Of a stretch of DNA of 64,000 nt, positions 27,376 to 35,662 are shown piece by piece. The notes below the pieces were generated by a model. The model worked only from the letters and a program-made list of their open reading frames with translations. It was not told the origin of the DNA and ran no database searches. Origin of the DNA: Dyadobacter sp. CECT 9275 (lineage in GTDB: Bacteria > Bacteroidota > Bacteroidia > Cytophagales > Spirosomataceae). A program made the position numbers and the translations under genes. Position 1 is the stretch's first letter. Each line of letters starts with the position of its first letter. The stretch covers positions 2,480,001-2,544,000 of the forward strand of contig NZ_CAJRAF010000002.1 in assembly GCF_907164905.1 (NCBI RefSeq), read 5' to 3'.

Positions 27376-28371
27376 ATGATCATTATAGAAACTTATACCT
27401 CGGCCGTTATTTTCTGTATCCTTACCATGCTGGCCTGGGGTTCGTGGCCCAATACCCAAAAGCTGGTTACTAAAGACTGGCGTTTCGAGCTATTCTACTG
27501 GGATTTTGTTTTCGGGATTGCCGTGGTGGCTATCCTCGGGGCGCTGACCTTCGGCTCATGGGGGACGGAGGGCAGGGGATTTTTCGAGGATATCTCTCAG
27601 GCCGATGCAAAAAATATGCTGCTTGCTTCCCTGGGCGGAGTAGTTTTTAATATAGCCAATATACTCTTTGTGGCAGCCATTTCCATTGCCGGAATTTCCG
27701 TGGCATTTCCTGTCGGGGCTGGGGTTGGGCTGGTCCTGGGTGTAATGCTCAATTATTTATCCCAACCCGATGGAAACGGCACCTATCTTTTTTCCGGTGT
27801 ATTTTTAATTGTGCTGGCCATTGTACTATCCGCAATGGCTTACAGAAAGATATCGCAAAATTCAGGCGTTGAACTGAAAGGCTTATTGCTGGCTGTTATT
27901 TCAGGAGTACTTTTCGGTGTTTTTTACCGGTTTATAGCCGCCTCCATGGCCACCAATTTCGTCATGCCCGAAGCCGGCCTGCTGGGGCCTTACAGTACCG
28001 TGGTATGTTTTGCTGCGGGTATTCTTTTCAGTAACCTGATCCTGAATCCGATCATCATGAAAAAACCTATCCAGGGTGAGCCTATTGCCTTCAGCAGGTA
28101 TTGGAACACCATTTCCAGAAACCATTGGATGGGCTTGCTGGGCGGCGGAATCTGGGGCGCCGGGTTACTGTTCAGTATTTTGTCGAGTGAAAAAGCAGGA
28201 TTTGCCGTTTCCTTCGGGCTCAGCCAGGGAAATGCTTTAATAGCTGCCTTGTGGGGCGTGCTGGTATGGAGGGAGTTTAAAGGGGCACCTGGAGTTAACA
28301 AAATACTATTCGGGATGTTTACCTGTTATGTTCTGGGGTTGATCCTGATTATTCTCTCCAAAGTGTATTAA
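27376..28371 (+). CDS. DMT-superfamily sugar permease (GRP/ureide-permease-like)
   Basis: Inner membrane transporter of 331 residues with about ten hydrophobic helices and two repeated halves. The start (MLAWGSWPNTQKL) and the mid-helix pairs (ISVAFPVGAGVGLVLGVML, FAVSFGLSQGNALIAALWGVLVW) resemble the sugar uptake and ureide permease branch of the drug/metabolite transporter superfamily, to which RhaT is also related. As last gene of the locus it is the likely route of the sugar or glycoside through the inner membrane. Whether it carries L-rhamnose is inference; the family also contains non-sugar carriers. Confidence 0.85.
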   Translation: MIIIETYTSAVIFCILTMLAWGSWPNTQKLVTKDWRFELFYWDFVFGIAVVAILGALTFGSWGTEGRGFFEDISQADAKNMLLASLGGVVFNIANILFVAAISIAGISVAFPVGAGVGLVLGVMLNYLSQPDGNGTYLFSGVFLIVLAIVLSAMAYRKISQNSGVELKGLLLAVISGVLFGVFYRFIAASMATNFVMPEAGLLGPYSTVVCFAAGILFSNLILNPIIMKKPIQGEPIAFSRYWNTISRNHWMGLLGGGIWGAGLLFSILSSEKAGFAVSFGLSQGNALIAALWGVLVWREFKGAPGVNKILFGMFTCYVLGLILIILSKVY

Positions 28372-28421
28372 TGCAAATCAAAATTAGAGTTAATTGTTAG
28401 CCTTGTCGGTAATTATCAACA

Positions 28422-28459
28422 ATGTCACTCAAAGCGCTTTGGAGCGCTTTGAGTGACAT
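28422..28459. terminator. Perfect 17-bp hairpin at end of rhamnoside locus
   Basis: Arms 28422-28438 and 28443-28459 are perfect complements (TGTCACTCAAAGCGCT inside), with a 4-base loop TTGG. It lies between the permease stop and the convergent msrA stop, so a two-way terminator is the simple reading. There is no T tail on either side, which is unusual, so it could also be a transcript-stabilising or protein-binding structure. Confidence 0.6.
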
Positions 28460-28521
28460 GAGAATACACGCTGCTTTCATCGTTCGCCCTGCGAACAGAG
28501 CGTACAACGTTACCCCGCACA

Positions 28522-29013
28522 TTAGTTCAGTTTCCAGCCCGGCCTCTCAAAATGGCAGGTATATCCGCCCGGATGTTTTTGCAGATAATCCTGGTGTTCT
28601 GCTTCAGCATTCCAAAAGTCTGTTGCAGGCACTACTTCGGTTACGATCTTACCCGGCCATATACCAGAAGCTTCCATTTCTGCGATCAGTGCCTGTGCCA
28701 CTTCCCGCTGATCTTCACCGATAAAAAAAATAGCAGAACGATATGACGTTCCTATGTCATTTCCCTGCCGGTTACGTGTGGTAGGATCGTGAATCTGGAA
28801 GAAATATTCGAGCAGTTTACGATAAGATAATTGTGCCGGGTCAAACACAATCTCAATGGCTTCTGCATGCGTACCATGATTGCGATAGGTGGCATTGGGA
28901 ACGTCGCCGCCAGTATACCCCACCAACGTTGAAATTACACCCGGTTGATGTCTGATCAGTTCTTCCACCCCCCAGAAGCAACCACCTGCCAAAATGGCTT
29001 TTTCAGTAATCAT
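28522..29013 (-). CDS. msrA: Peptide-methionine (S)-S-oxide reductase MsrA
   Basis: 163-residue repair enzyme that reduces methionine S-sulfoxide in oxidised proteins. The nucleophilic C12 lies in the invariant GGCFWG motif; further hallmarks are [41 protein letters not shown] and [13 protein letters not shown]. It lacks a C-terminal MsrB domain and a signal peptide, so it is a cytoplasmic stand-alone enzyme. The gene is transcribed towards the rhamnoside locus and has no cotranscribed neighbour. Confidence 0.97.
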   Translation of the reverse strand: MITEKAILAGGCFWGVEELIRHQPGVISTLVGYTGGDVPNATYRNHGTHAEAIEIVFDPAQLSYRKLLEYFFQIHDPTTRNRQGNDIGTSYRSAIFFIGEDQREVAQALIAEMEASGIWPGKIVTEVVPATDFWNAEAEHQDYLQKHPGGYTCHFERPGWKLN

Positions 29014-29209
29014 ATAGTTTCTATTTAGGTCGTAAAATATAGTACAAATTCTATGCCCTCAAATGATAAAAATCAATGCAATTGAACGTTTCTCCATAGC
29101 TGACAACAATCCCGCCAAACCACCTTAACAGAAAAAGACGCTGTCATAAAATATCAGAATAAACAATAGCGCGTAACTTAGCAGTATATTTCCACTCATA
29201 CCTGCCCTG

Positions 29210-29962
29210 ATGAAAAATAAACTGCTCAGCCTCTTTCTCATTTTGACAATTGCCTCTGCGGCAACCGCCCAGACAAAACCAGCCATTGTCTTCATTGGCA
29301 ACAGTATCACCCAGGGAAAAGGCGGCCCCGGCGGCTTTCCTCCACCGACCCACGCCGTGAACTACCTGAAAGAACAAAAAGGCATCAATGACGTATTGTT
29401 TGCCAATGTCGGCAGAAGCGGGTCCACCACACTGGACTGGCTGCCTGGCAGTGGCAAGTACTTTATCCTTGCTTCCAAAGCCGCCGATAGTTTATATGCT
29501 CTGAAAGACCATCAGCTGATTTTCTCCATGAAACTGGGTACCAACGATAGTGCCATAGAAGGGCCTAACGGTTCGCCGGTATCCAAAGAAGCATACCGAA
29601 AGAATATGTTATCCATCATTTCGGAATTACTTACCCGATATCCCGGCAGCAAGGTGGTGGTGCATCATCCGATCTGGTATAGTACCAATACTTATAACAG
29701 GTCCAAATATCTCGCCGAAGGCCTGGAAAGGCTGCAGAGTTATATACCCGAGATAGATGCGCTGGTGTCGGACTACAGGACCACGGAGCCGGGAAGAGTT
29801 TTTAAAGGTGATACCAAAGCATTCAGGTATTTCAGAAAGCATTATATCAAATTATTCAAACCCGAAAATGGCCAGGCGGGAATATTTTATCTGCATCCCA
29901 ACGAAGAAGGAGTGGCGGTTTTAGGTAAGTACTGGGGAAAGGCCATTTCGAAAGCTTTATAA
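29210..29962 (+). CDS. Secreted SGNH/GDSL-family hydrolase (esterase)
   Basis: 250 residues with a signal peptide ending AATAQ near residue 21. SGNH blocks seen: block I VFIGNSITQG with nucleophile S32 (GNS instead of GDS), block III KLGTNDS and block V LHPNEEG with the catalytic histidine. The residue three before that histidine is phenylalanine (FYLH) instead of the common aspartate of DxxH. Such enzymes deacetylate glycans or cleave small esters in the periplasm. A TAACTTAG element at 29174-29181 could be a weak -7 box. Substrate unknown. Confidence 0.85.
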   Translation: MKNKLLSLFLILTIASAATAQTKPAIVFIGNSITQGKGGPGGFPPPTHAVNYLKEQKGINDVLFANVGRSGSTTLDWLPGSGKYFILASKAADSLYALKDHQLIFSMKLGTNDSAIEGPNGSPVSKEAYRKNMLSIISELLTRYPGSKVVVHHPIWYSTNTYNRSKYLAEGLERLQSYIPEIDALVSDYRTTEPGRVFKGDTKAFRYFRKHYIKLFKPENGQAGIFYLHPNEEGVAVLGKYWGKAISKAL

Positions 29963-29963
29963 C

Positions 29964-29997
29964 ATCCGCGGCACGGCGGATCGGCCGTGCCGCGGAT
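29964..29997. terminator. Bidirectional terminator between convergent genes
   Basis: Perfect 14-base G/C-rich stem (29964-29977 / 29984-29997) with a 6-base loop. It fills the gap between the esterase stop and the stop of the convergent ATP-grasp gene (29998). No T run on either side because it abuts the genes. Confidence 0.7.
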
Positions 29998-31173
29998 TCA
30001 GCCCTCTACCAGATGCCCCACAAACTGGGCGGTATTATCCAGTATCCTGCCTCCCCTCCGGAATCCCAAACCACAGGGTTCCCCCGCATAGAATACTCCG
30101 GCCTGATAGAAAAAGTCATCCCCATCCCGAGGGAATTCAACATATTCCTGATAAATTCGGGCCTGATTTTCATACTCACCTTCAACAGCCGAGGATACTT
30201 CACCGCCTTTTTCAAGGATAGATACATTGGCTCCTTCCCTTCCCAGGATCACTTTGCTCACACATTTTTTATGGGGGATCGGATATCTTTCCGTCTGAAG
30301 AAGCAACGGGTGATAAGGGAATAGATCCCACAGGAATTTCAGAATATATTTGGACTGAAACAACAATGTATAGGCAGGATTAAGAATAACCGCTTTTCTG
30401 TTTTTAACGATGTCGGTCAGCAATTTGGCCAGCTCAGGCTCATCCTGCCCGATGTATTCCCAGGGTACCAGTTTGAACCAAAAGTCAAACCTTATGAAAC
30501 TGCCATCCTCAGGATCCTGCTTAAAGATACCCTGCTCCGCCGAAAATTCCACGTCCTGGATATACGCAAAATCCGTATCAAATCCGGCCTCCTGTGCGGC
30601 CTCCGAAAGAACCGCAACGTTGGTATCGTCTTCGGGGTACCCTTCCATAGTAGTGAAAAGCAGGGAAGGCGTCAGATCCGGATTCACTTCCTTTAAATAA
30701 CGAAACTGCCCCACCAGGGTTTCATAGAGCGTATTAAACTGCATGCTTTCATCCTGCCCGTTCATTTTTAGCTGCGCCCATTGTACCACAGCAGTTTCAG
30801 GGATACAGGTGGCGGTATCAGCATTAAACTCGATGAGCTTAACCTGCGCGTCATCCGTTCCACCGGCCAGATCAAAACGGCCGTAAAGATGAATATGCCG
30901 GTCATCCTCCCAGCTTAATTTAATAAGTTCAACAAGGTTTTCGGGTATACCCAGCTCTTTAAACAACTGGTGATCTATTACATATTGCCCAGCCTCTACA
31001 AACATCTCATAAAGTGTTTGTGCAGCCTGATCGTACTGTTCTGCCGCTTTATCCTTTACCACCACTACTTCACTGCGCACATAGGCTGAAGTATCCGTAC
31101 CGACCATCCAGTCCCATCCCGCATTTTTTAGAGCCGGTTCGGGTGCTACCGGTAATTGTCTTAACTGAATCAT
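29998..31173 (-). CDS. Glutathionylspermidine synthase-like ATP-grasp enzyme (YgiC type)
   Basis: 391 residues, matching the stand-alone synthetase domain (GSP_synth) found in E. coli YgiC and YjfC rather than the bifunctional enzyme with an amidase domain. Seen: HIHLYGRFDLAGG, then VKLIEFNADTATCIPETAVVQ, a typical substrate and metal-binding block, and LGREGANVSILEKGG near the C-terminus. ATP-dependent ligation of a carboxylate to an amine is the family reaction; the true substrates of YgiC-type proteins are not settled. ATG at 31173 gives the usual MIQLRQL start; the frame extends 11 codons further. Pairs with the lipoprotein gene upstream. Confidence 0.88.
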   Translation of the reverse strand: MIQLRQLPVAPEPALKNAGWDWMVGTDTSAYVRSEVVVVKDKAAEQYDQAAQTLYEMFVEAGQYVIDHQLFKELGIPENLVELIKLSWEDDRHIHLYGRFDLAGGTDDAQVKLIEFNADTATCIPETAVVQWAQLKMNGQDESMQFNTLYETLVGQFRYLKEVNPDLTPSLLFTTMEGYPEDDTNVAVLSEAAQEAGFDTDFAYIQDVEFSAEQGIFKQDPEDGSFIRFDFWFKLVPWEYIGQDEPELAKLLTDIVKNRKAVILNPAYTLLFQSKYILKFLWDLFPYHPLLLQTERYPIPHKKCVSKVILGREGANVSILEKGGEVSSAVEGEYENQARIYQEYVEFPRDGDDFFYQAGVFYAGEPCGLGFRRGGRILDNTAQFVGHLVEG

Positions 31174-31251
31174 GCTATTCTGAATTAATAACGGTGAGCC
31201 GCTCACCTGTTTGCCACTTCCCTCCTACCGGAAACAATCGTCCTTTATGGT

Positions 31252-31872
31252 CTACCCTCCGCTACGACCGAATGATCGCCCGAAAAAGCCGTTTCTTCCA
31301 CTGGCAGGTCTTGTAGTTACAATCCGGGTCGACCGGGATGCGTTGATATCACGCACTGCTGTCTGCGATCTTCCGTATGCCCCCGGAGAGGCGTAAAATC
31401 CTCTGGATCTTTGTTCATCCTGCTGGCTGCGGTAATTGTTGATATACCCGTTTCCGGAGTTCCGGCCCAACAGGTAACCCATTCCTCCATATAAAAGCAT
31501 ACTGGAAAGACCGCTGTGGTGCCCGACATATGCATTATTATTCCTGATTTCATTATCAATCAAAGCCTTTGCAGCGCTGGTTGACAGGGAATCCGTATGG
31601 CCATCAAGGTAGGTTACAATGGCAACTGAGCTATCTGCCGAAACGGATTCCTCATCCATAATCTTAAATTCGCCCGGGCTCACTTCTTTAATATGCGAAC
31701 GGATGCCTTTTGAATACGTGGTTTCTTCATAACTATACGCCGACTCATCCTCCTCATTGGATGAGCAGCCAGGTATCAAAACTGCACCGGACAGCAGGGT
31801 AAGGGTAAGTGCACTGCTCATACTGATATCCCTCACCTTTTTGATAAAAGAACCTTTTCGTAGTTGTGTCAT
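31252..31872 (-). CDS. UPF0323-like lipoprotein with glycine/asparagine-rich C-terminus
   Basis: 206 residues with an N-terminal hydrophobic segment and a lipobox cysteine C36 in LIPGCSSNEE. The middle (SPGEFKIMDEESV, IVTYLDGHTDSLS) and the glycine-rich membrane-like stretch (LLYGGMGYLLGRNSGNGY) fit UPF0323/YgiB-like proteins. The tail is rich in R, S and G and ends RSFGRSGG. It lies 78 bases upstream of the ATP-grasp enzyme on the same strand, the same pairing as ygiB-ygiC of E. coli, suggesting a shared but uncharacterised envelope role. A TATCTTTG -7 box is at 31904-31911. Confidence 0.75.
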   Translation of the reverse strand: MTQLRKGSFIKKVRDISMSSALTLTLLSGAVLIPGCSSNEEDESAYSYEETTYSKGIRSHIKEVSPGEFKIMDEESVSADSSVAIVTYLDGHTDSLSTSAAKALIDNEIRNNNAYVGHHSGLSSMLLYGGMGYLLGRNSGNGYINNYRSQQDEQRSRGFYASPGAYGRSQTAVRDINASRSTRIVTTRPASGRNGFFGRSFGRSGG

Positions 31873-31903
31873 TTTAAATTTGGTTTGAAGCAGAAGAATA
31901 AGT

Positions 31904-31911
31904 CAAAGATA
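31904..31911 (-). promoter_or_regulatory. -7 box TATCTTTG upstream of lipoprotein/ATP-grasp pair
   Basis: Exact TAnnTTTG match on the - strand, 31 bases upstream of the lipoprotein ATG. No convincing -33 element. Identical to the octamer upstream of three other genes in the window. Confidence 0.55.
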
Positions 31912-32094
31912 ACGGGTTCATACTGCTATGGTATAGCTGATTGGGTCAGATGGTTAAATTGGCCTGTCATTTCCAGCCGGTTATCGGATGGCCGGTTGGC
32001 AGCACGACCCTTAAAAATGTAAACAAGTAGTCCTTAATACTTTAACTTATCGCGAAGAATCAGTATTCATCAAAAGTATTTCCGTTTTGACAAA

Positions 32095-32133
32095 TAAAAA
32101 ACCTGCCGGCATTTACAGCAAAATACCGGCAGG
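32095..32133 (-). terminator. Terminator of the aminotransferase gene
   Basis: Stem CCTGCCGG (32102-32109) / CCGGCAGG (32126-32133), loop of 16. On the - strand the hairpin is followed by TTTTTTATTTG, a proper rho-independent tail, 24 bases past the aminotransferase stop. Confidence 0.8.
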
Positions 32134-32156
32134 CAGATATGGGCCAATAAAAGGTT

Positions 32157-33440
32157 TTAAACCTTCTTCGCAATTTTTTCCAAGGCACCCACGAATCTGT
32201 CCAGATCGCTCAGCTTGGTATAAACGTGAGGTGTAACCCGTACACACTGAACGCTCTCGTAGCTGATCCCCACGGTATGTATCTTAAAATCATTGAATAA
32301 CTTGCTGTCCAGTTCGGTGGGTTTCAAACCTTCTATGCTCACACCCGCAATGGCGCAGGAATATTCGGGTTTCAGGGACGTATGGATTTTTACACCCGGA
32401 ATTTGCAGAGCCTTTTCGGCCCAGTATTTTTTAAGATAATGGACACGTTCCTGTTTCCTTTTGGTACCAATACCCTCCTGAAAGTTAATTGCCTCGCCGA
32501 TGGCCTGTTCAATACAGAAACTCCGGGTCCCCAGGGTTTCAAATTTGCGGATATCCGCACTGGTAGGTTCGTGGTTGCAAACCAGCGGCCAGATTTTGGC
32601 AATCTTATCTTTTTTAATCCACATCATGCCACTTCCCACAGGCGCGCTCAGGAACTTGTGAAGGCTGGTACCAAAGTAATCACACTCCAGATCGGGTATC
32701 TTAAAGTCAAGCAGCGCAAACGAATGAGCGCCATCCACAATTACCTCAATACCCCTGCGACGGGCCATTTGGCTAATTTTTTTCACCGGCATAATCTGCC
32801 CTACCCAGTTCACTATGTGGGTAATATGAATGATTTTGGTTTGAGGTGTGATGGCTTCTTCATAGGCCTTCACAATCTCATCATCATTTTCAATCGGGAA
32901 ATCAAAAGATAACTGCTTGTACACAATCCCGTCGCGAAGCTGCCGCTGCCGCCACGCATTCATCATATTGGGATAGTCAAATTTTGTCCCGATCACTTCA
33001 TCCCCTTTCTGTAAAGGCAGACCAAAAATAATGGTATTCAATGCCTCCGTAGCGTTTCTGTTGATGGCGATTTCCTCGGGATCACAACCTCCCAATGTAG
33101 CCAGGCGCTGCCGAAGCGGCTCACGCCCTTTGTCCATCACCCGCCACATATAATAGGAAGGTCCCTGAGCGGCAGTTTTGTTGTATACATCCAGGGCTTT
33201 CTGAACGGCCAGTGGCGAAGGAGAAACTCCCCCGTTATTCAGAATGAGTATTTCACTTTTGCTGGCCGTGTAGGCATCCTGAATAACCGACCAATACTGC
33301 TCATTATCTCCGGCTGGGTTCCAAAGCTTTTCTGCGGATTCAAAAGACTTGGCGTGGAGTTGGCTGAAGATGCTATCCGCTCCGAATGCTCCCATTCCCA
33401 AGACCGCACTCTTTTTTAAAAACGACCGGCGGTTGCTCAT
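32157..33440 (-). CDS. Class V PLP-dependent aminotransferase-fold protein, exported (isopenicillin-N-epimerase-like)
   Basis: 427 residues. The N-terminus (MSNRRSFLKKSAVLGMGAFG) is a twin-arginine signal, so the protein acts in the periplasm. The fold matches class V PLP enzymes: INRNATEALNTIIFG phosphate-binding region, VDGAHSFALLDF with the PLP-contacting aspartate, and the Schiff-base lysine in DYFGTSLHKFLSAP. The family covers isopenicillin N epimerases and cysteine-desulfurase-like proteins; the reaction here is unknown. The ATG at 33440 gives the RR motif directly; two extra codons upstream are possible. It stands alone, 63 bases ahead of the M23 peptidase stop. Confidence 0.88.
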   Translation of the reverse strand: MSNRRSFLKKSAVLGMGAFGADSIFSQLHAKSFESAEKLWNPAGDNEQYWSVIQDAYTASKSEILILNNGGVSPSPLAVQKALDVYNKTAAQGPSYYMWRVMDKGREPLRQRLATLGGCDPEEIAINRNATEALNTIIFGLPLQKGDEVIGTKFDYPNMMNAWRQRQLRDGIVYKQLSFDFPIENDDEIVKAYEEAITPQTKIIHITHIVNWVGQIMPVKKISQMARRRGIEVIVDGAHSFALLDFKIPDLECDYFGTSLHKFLSAPVGSGMMWIKKDKIAKIWPLVCNHEPTSADIRKFETLGTRSFCIEQAIGEAINFQEGIGTKRKQERVHYLKKYWAEKALQIPGVKIHTSLKPEYSCAIAGVSIEGLKPTELDSKLFNDFKIHTVGISYESVQCVRVTPHVYTKLSDLDRFVGALEKIAKKV

Positions 33441-33509
33441 AAACAATTAGTTATAAATAGGTTAATAAGTGATTTATATATTCTAATCCAAAAGGTATCC
33501 TTCGATCCC

Positions 33510-34259
33510 TTATTCCTTCACGGCAGCCATCATCATCCAGTCATACGTATTCTGGGGCTCAGGAAGTCCTTCGGGTGTCAGTTTCAGAAACATCAGGTGC
33601 AGATGCGTCGGTGATCTTTTCTTGTAGGCATTATACCCCGAACGCCCCATTTCAGCAATTTTATCGCCCGCATTCACCCATTGTCCGGGCTGCACTTCCA
33701 CAACATTGTTATGGGCATAATAAAACAGCCCGTCCAGACATGGATCATAAATCCATATCCAGTTGCCTCCACGCCTGTCGCTGTCATACTGCCAGTCTTT
33801 CTCCACCGCAAGTACCACGCCAGAGGTAAAAGCCAGTATATCAACCGGTTTCCAGGTTCGGTCGTCGATCTGGTCTTTATCCTTATCCCTGATAAAAATA
33901 TCATGGGCAGGATGGCTTCCCTTCACTTCCATATCAAACAGATCGAAGCCATCGGGCCGATACCCCCTGCCCCTCCCTCCGATGGATTCAGCCGGGAGAT
34001 AACACCTTACAGGAAAAACGAAATAAGTTGAGTCGATACTTCGGCAGGAATCACGCGCGAAGACCGCCCGTAAATTTTTCATATTTTCCTGAAAAGCGCG
34101 CGTAGCACTATCAGGACTGATAACACAATCCCGCACATCCACCTGTATCTGCCGAAAAACATTGCAGTATTCCAGTAACTTTGCAGAAGGCAAAGATTCG
34201 TTGGTCCAGCCGGATGTGATGATGATTAGTAATATACCGGTGACCCTCTTGATCGTCAT
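33510..34259 (-). CDS. M23-family (LytM-like) peptidase
   Basis: 249 residues from the ATG that opens a hydrophobic signal segment (MTIKRVTGILLIIITSGW). The M23 zinc site is present: SHPAHDIFIRD supplies H and D of the HxxxD motif, and the second motif is HLHL in SPTHLHLMF. Between them lie FTSGVVLAVEKDW, GNWIWIYDP and the YAHNNVVEVQPGQWVNAGDKIAEMGRSG segment typical of LytM folds. A DKDKDQIDD loop may bind calcium. Likely a periplasmic peptidoglycan endopeptidase. The longer frame from 34331 adds 24 residues without signal character and was not used. Confidence 0.88.
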   Translation of the reverse strand: MTIKRVTGILLIIITSGWTNESLPSAKLLEYCNVFRQIQVDVRDCVISPDSATRAFQENMKNLRAVFARDSCRSIDSTYFVFPVRCYLPAESIGGRGRGYRPDGFDLFDMEVKGSHPAHDIFIRDKDKDQIDDRTWKPVDILAFTSGVVLAVEKDWQYDSDRRGGNWIWIYDPCLDGLFYYAHNNVVEVQPGQWVNAGDKIAEMGRSGYNAYKKRSPTHLHLMFLKLTPEGLPEPQNTYDWMMMAAVKE

Positions 34260-34422
34260 TCGTGCTAACTCTTTCTTCGCCACTACCCTGTTAAATCTGT
34301 ATCTTGAAATATAATTTGGCAAATCATACAACTAAGGTAATAGATACTAACAAAAGTATATCTTAAACATTAAAAATGTTTCACCGTTTTCTTTCATTGT
34401 AAAACACTAAACGATTACTAAA

Positions 34423-35394
34423 ATGCAATATCGTCGATTTGGACGTACTGGCTGGGAGGTCAGCGAAATAGGTTACGGCATGTGGGGACTGGCAGGATGG
34501 AGTGGCTCCGATCGTAAAGAAACGGACGATTCTCTGGATCTGGCTGTGGAATCCGGCGTTAATTTCTTTGATACAGCCTGGGGCTACGGAGAGGGCCTCA
34601 GCGAACGTATCCTGGGAGACCTGATCCGCCGTAACGCTGGCAAAAAAATATATGCCGCGACCAAAATTCCACCCAAAAATCGTCAGTGGCCATCCCGCCC
34701 CGAATTTACGCTGGACGAAGTCTTCCCGGCTGACTATATTGTGGAGTATACTGAAAAGAGCCTGCATAATCTTGGTCTGGAGCAGATAGACCTTCTTCAG
34801 TTCCATGTCTGGGAGGATACCTGGGCAGAACGTGATGAGTGGAAAGAGGCCATTCAAAAACTTACCCGTGAAGGAAAAGTGGCCCGCTGGGGGATCAGTA
34901 TCAACCGCTGGGAACCAGGAAACGCCCTGAAAACGCTTGAAACAGGATGTATTGATGCCGTTCAGGTTATTTACAATATTTTCGATCAGGCTCCGGAAGA
35001 TAATCTGTTCCCATTGTGCCGGAAAATGGATATCGGAGTGATCGCCCGTGTGCCATTTGACGAAGGTACACTCACGGGCACGCTTACCAAAGAAACGACA
35101 TTTCCGGTTGACGACTGGCGTTCCACGTATTTTGTACCCGAAAATCTGGATTCGAGCGTAGATCATGCGGAAGCATTACGGGAAGATATCCCGGCCGGAA
35201 TGACCATGCCGGAACTTGCGCTACGTTTTATCCTGAACAATCCTGATGTACATACCACCATTCCCGGAATGCGAAAGCTACCGCATGTACGTGCCAATGT
35301 GGCAGTGAGCGACGGCACAAGACTGGACCAGGCACTGGCCGACAGGCTAAAACACCATCGCTGGGACCGTTCTCCGACGGAGTGGTCGCAATAG
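34423..35394 (+). CDS. Aldo/keto reductase
   Basis: 323-residue NAD(P)H-dependent (beta/alpha)8 reductase. Seen: the start MQYRRFGRTGWEVSEIGYGMWG, DTAWGYGEGLSE with catalytic D and Y, YAATK with the lysine, LLQFHVWED with the histidine, and the C-terminal cofactor block TIPGMRKLPHVRANVA. Family members reduce aldehydes, ketones or sugars; in Bacteroidota this branch is often near sugar-processing genes. It is monocistronic with its own terminator. Substrate unknown. Confidence 0.93.
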   Translation: MQYRRFGRTGWEVSEIGYGMWGLAGWSGSDRKETDDSLDLAVESGVNFFDTAWGYGEGLSERILGDLIRRNAGKKIYAATKIPPKNRQWPSRPEFTLDEVFPADYIVEYTEKSLHNLGLEQIDLLQFHVWEDTWAERDEWKEAIQKLTREGKVARWGISINRWEPGNALKTLETGCIDAVQVIYNIFDQAPEDNLFPLCRKMDIGVIARVPFDEGTLTGTLTKETTFPVDDWRSTYFVPENLDSSVDHAEALREDIPAGMTMPELALRFILNNPDVHTTIPGMRKLPHVRANVAVSDGTRLDQALADRLKHHRWDRSPTEWSQ

Positions 35395-35401
35395 CCCTGA
35401 T

Positions 35402-35442
35402 TGAAAAACCTGCCCGGTTACCTAAAACCGGCAGGTTTTTCA
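35402..35442 (+). terminator. Terminator of the aldo/keto reductase gene
   Basis: Perfect 13-base stem TGAAAAACCTGCC (35402-35414) / GGCAGGTTTTTCA (35430-35442), starting 8 bases after the stop. The right arm carries the T run, and the left arm an A run, so it may work in both directions. Confidence 0.8.
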
Positions 35443-35567
35443 AAAGTCCTGTTTCAACGCCGTTTCCGCCTGCTCCATTCCCGTAACTTGTTTACCTAAC
35501 CGGCCCGTTACACCTGCTTCCAGCCATCTGAGAATTTCAAACAATTTGAAGTAAAACATATTTTTAT

Positions 35568-35582
35568 TGCAACAATGTTGCA
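35568..35582 (+). promoter_or_regulatory. Palindrome TGCAACA-A-TGTTGCA (Fur/Zur-like box)
   Basis: Seven-base perfect arms around one base, 81 bases upstream of the TonB receptor ATG. The form (short arms, odd spacer, upstream of a TonB receptor) is that of Fur-superfamily operators for iron or zinc. The regulator is inferred, not seen. Confidence 0.45.
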
Positions 35583-35606
35583 TATTTTTATTTATCAAAT
35601 AATGTT

Positions 35607-35622
35607 TTTAGATTTGTCTAAA
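35607..35622 (+). promoter_or_regulatory. Palindrome TTTAGATTTGTCTAAA (DtxR/MntR-like box)
   Basis: Arms of seven with one mismatch around two central bases, 41 bases before the receptor start and overlapping the expected -33 region of the TAATTTTG box at 35648-35655. The TTTAG..CTAAA ends resemble sites of DtxR-family metal repressors. Binding would block transcription; this is inference. Confidence 0.4.
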
Positions 35623-35647
35623 TATTTATTCCGATGCAATAAAATAT

Positions 35648-35655
35648 TAATTTTG
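35648..35655 (+). promoter_or_regulatory. -7 box TAATTTTG of the TonB receptor gene
   Basis: Matches TAnnTTTG, only eight bases before the ATG at 35663. A transcript starting about seven bases downstream would be almost leaderless. It may be a chance match, but the DtxR-like palindrome sits where it would cover the -33 element. Confidence 0.35.
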
Positions 35656-35662
35656 ATACCCT

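Noticed and set aside
28422..28724. Open frame on the + strand starting in the 17-bp hairpin
   Set aside because: Most of it is antisense to msrA, and its start is produced by the palindrome; no protein-like character.
34381..35166. 261-codon open frame on the - strand
   Set aside because: It covers the aldo/keto reductase gene in the opposite direction; the reductase has all its catalytic residues.
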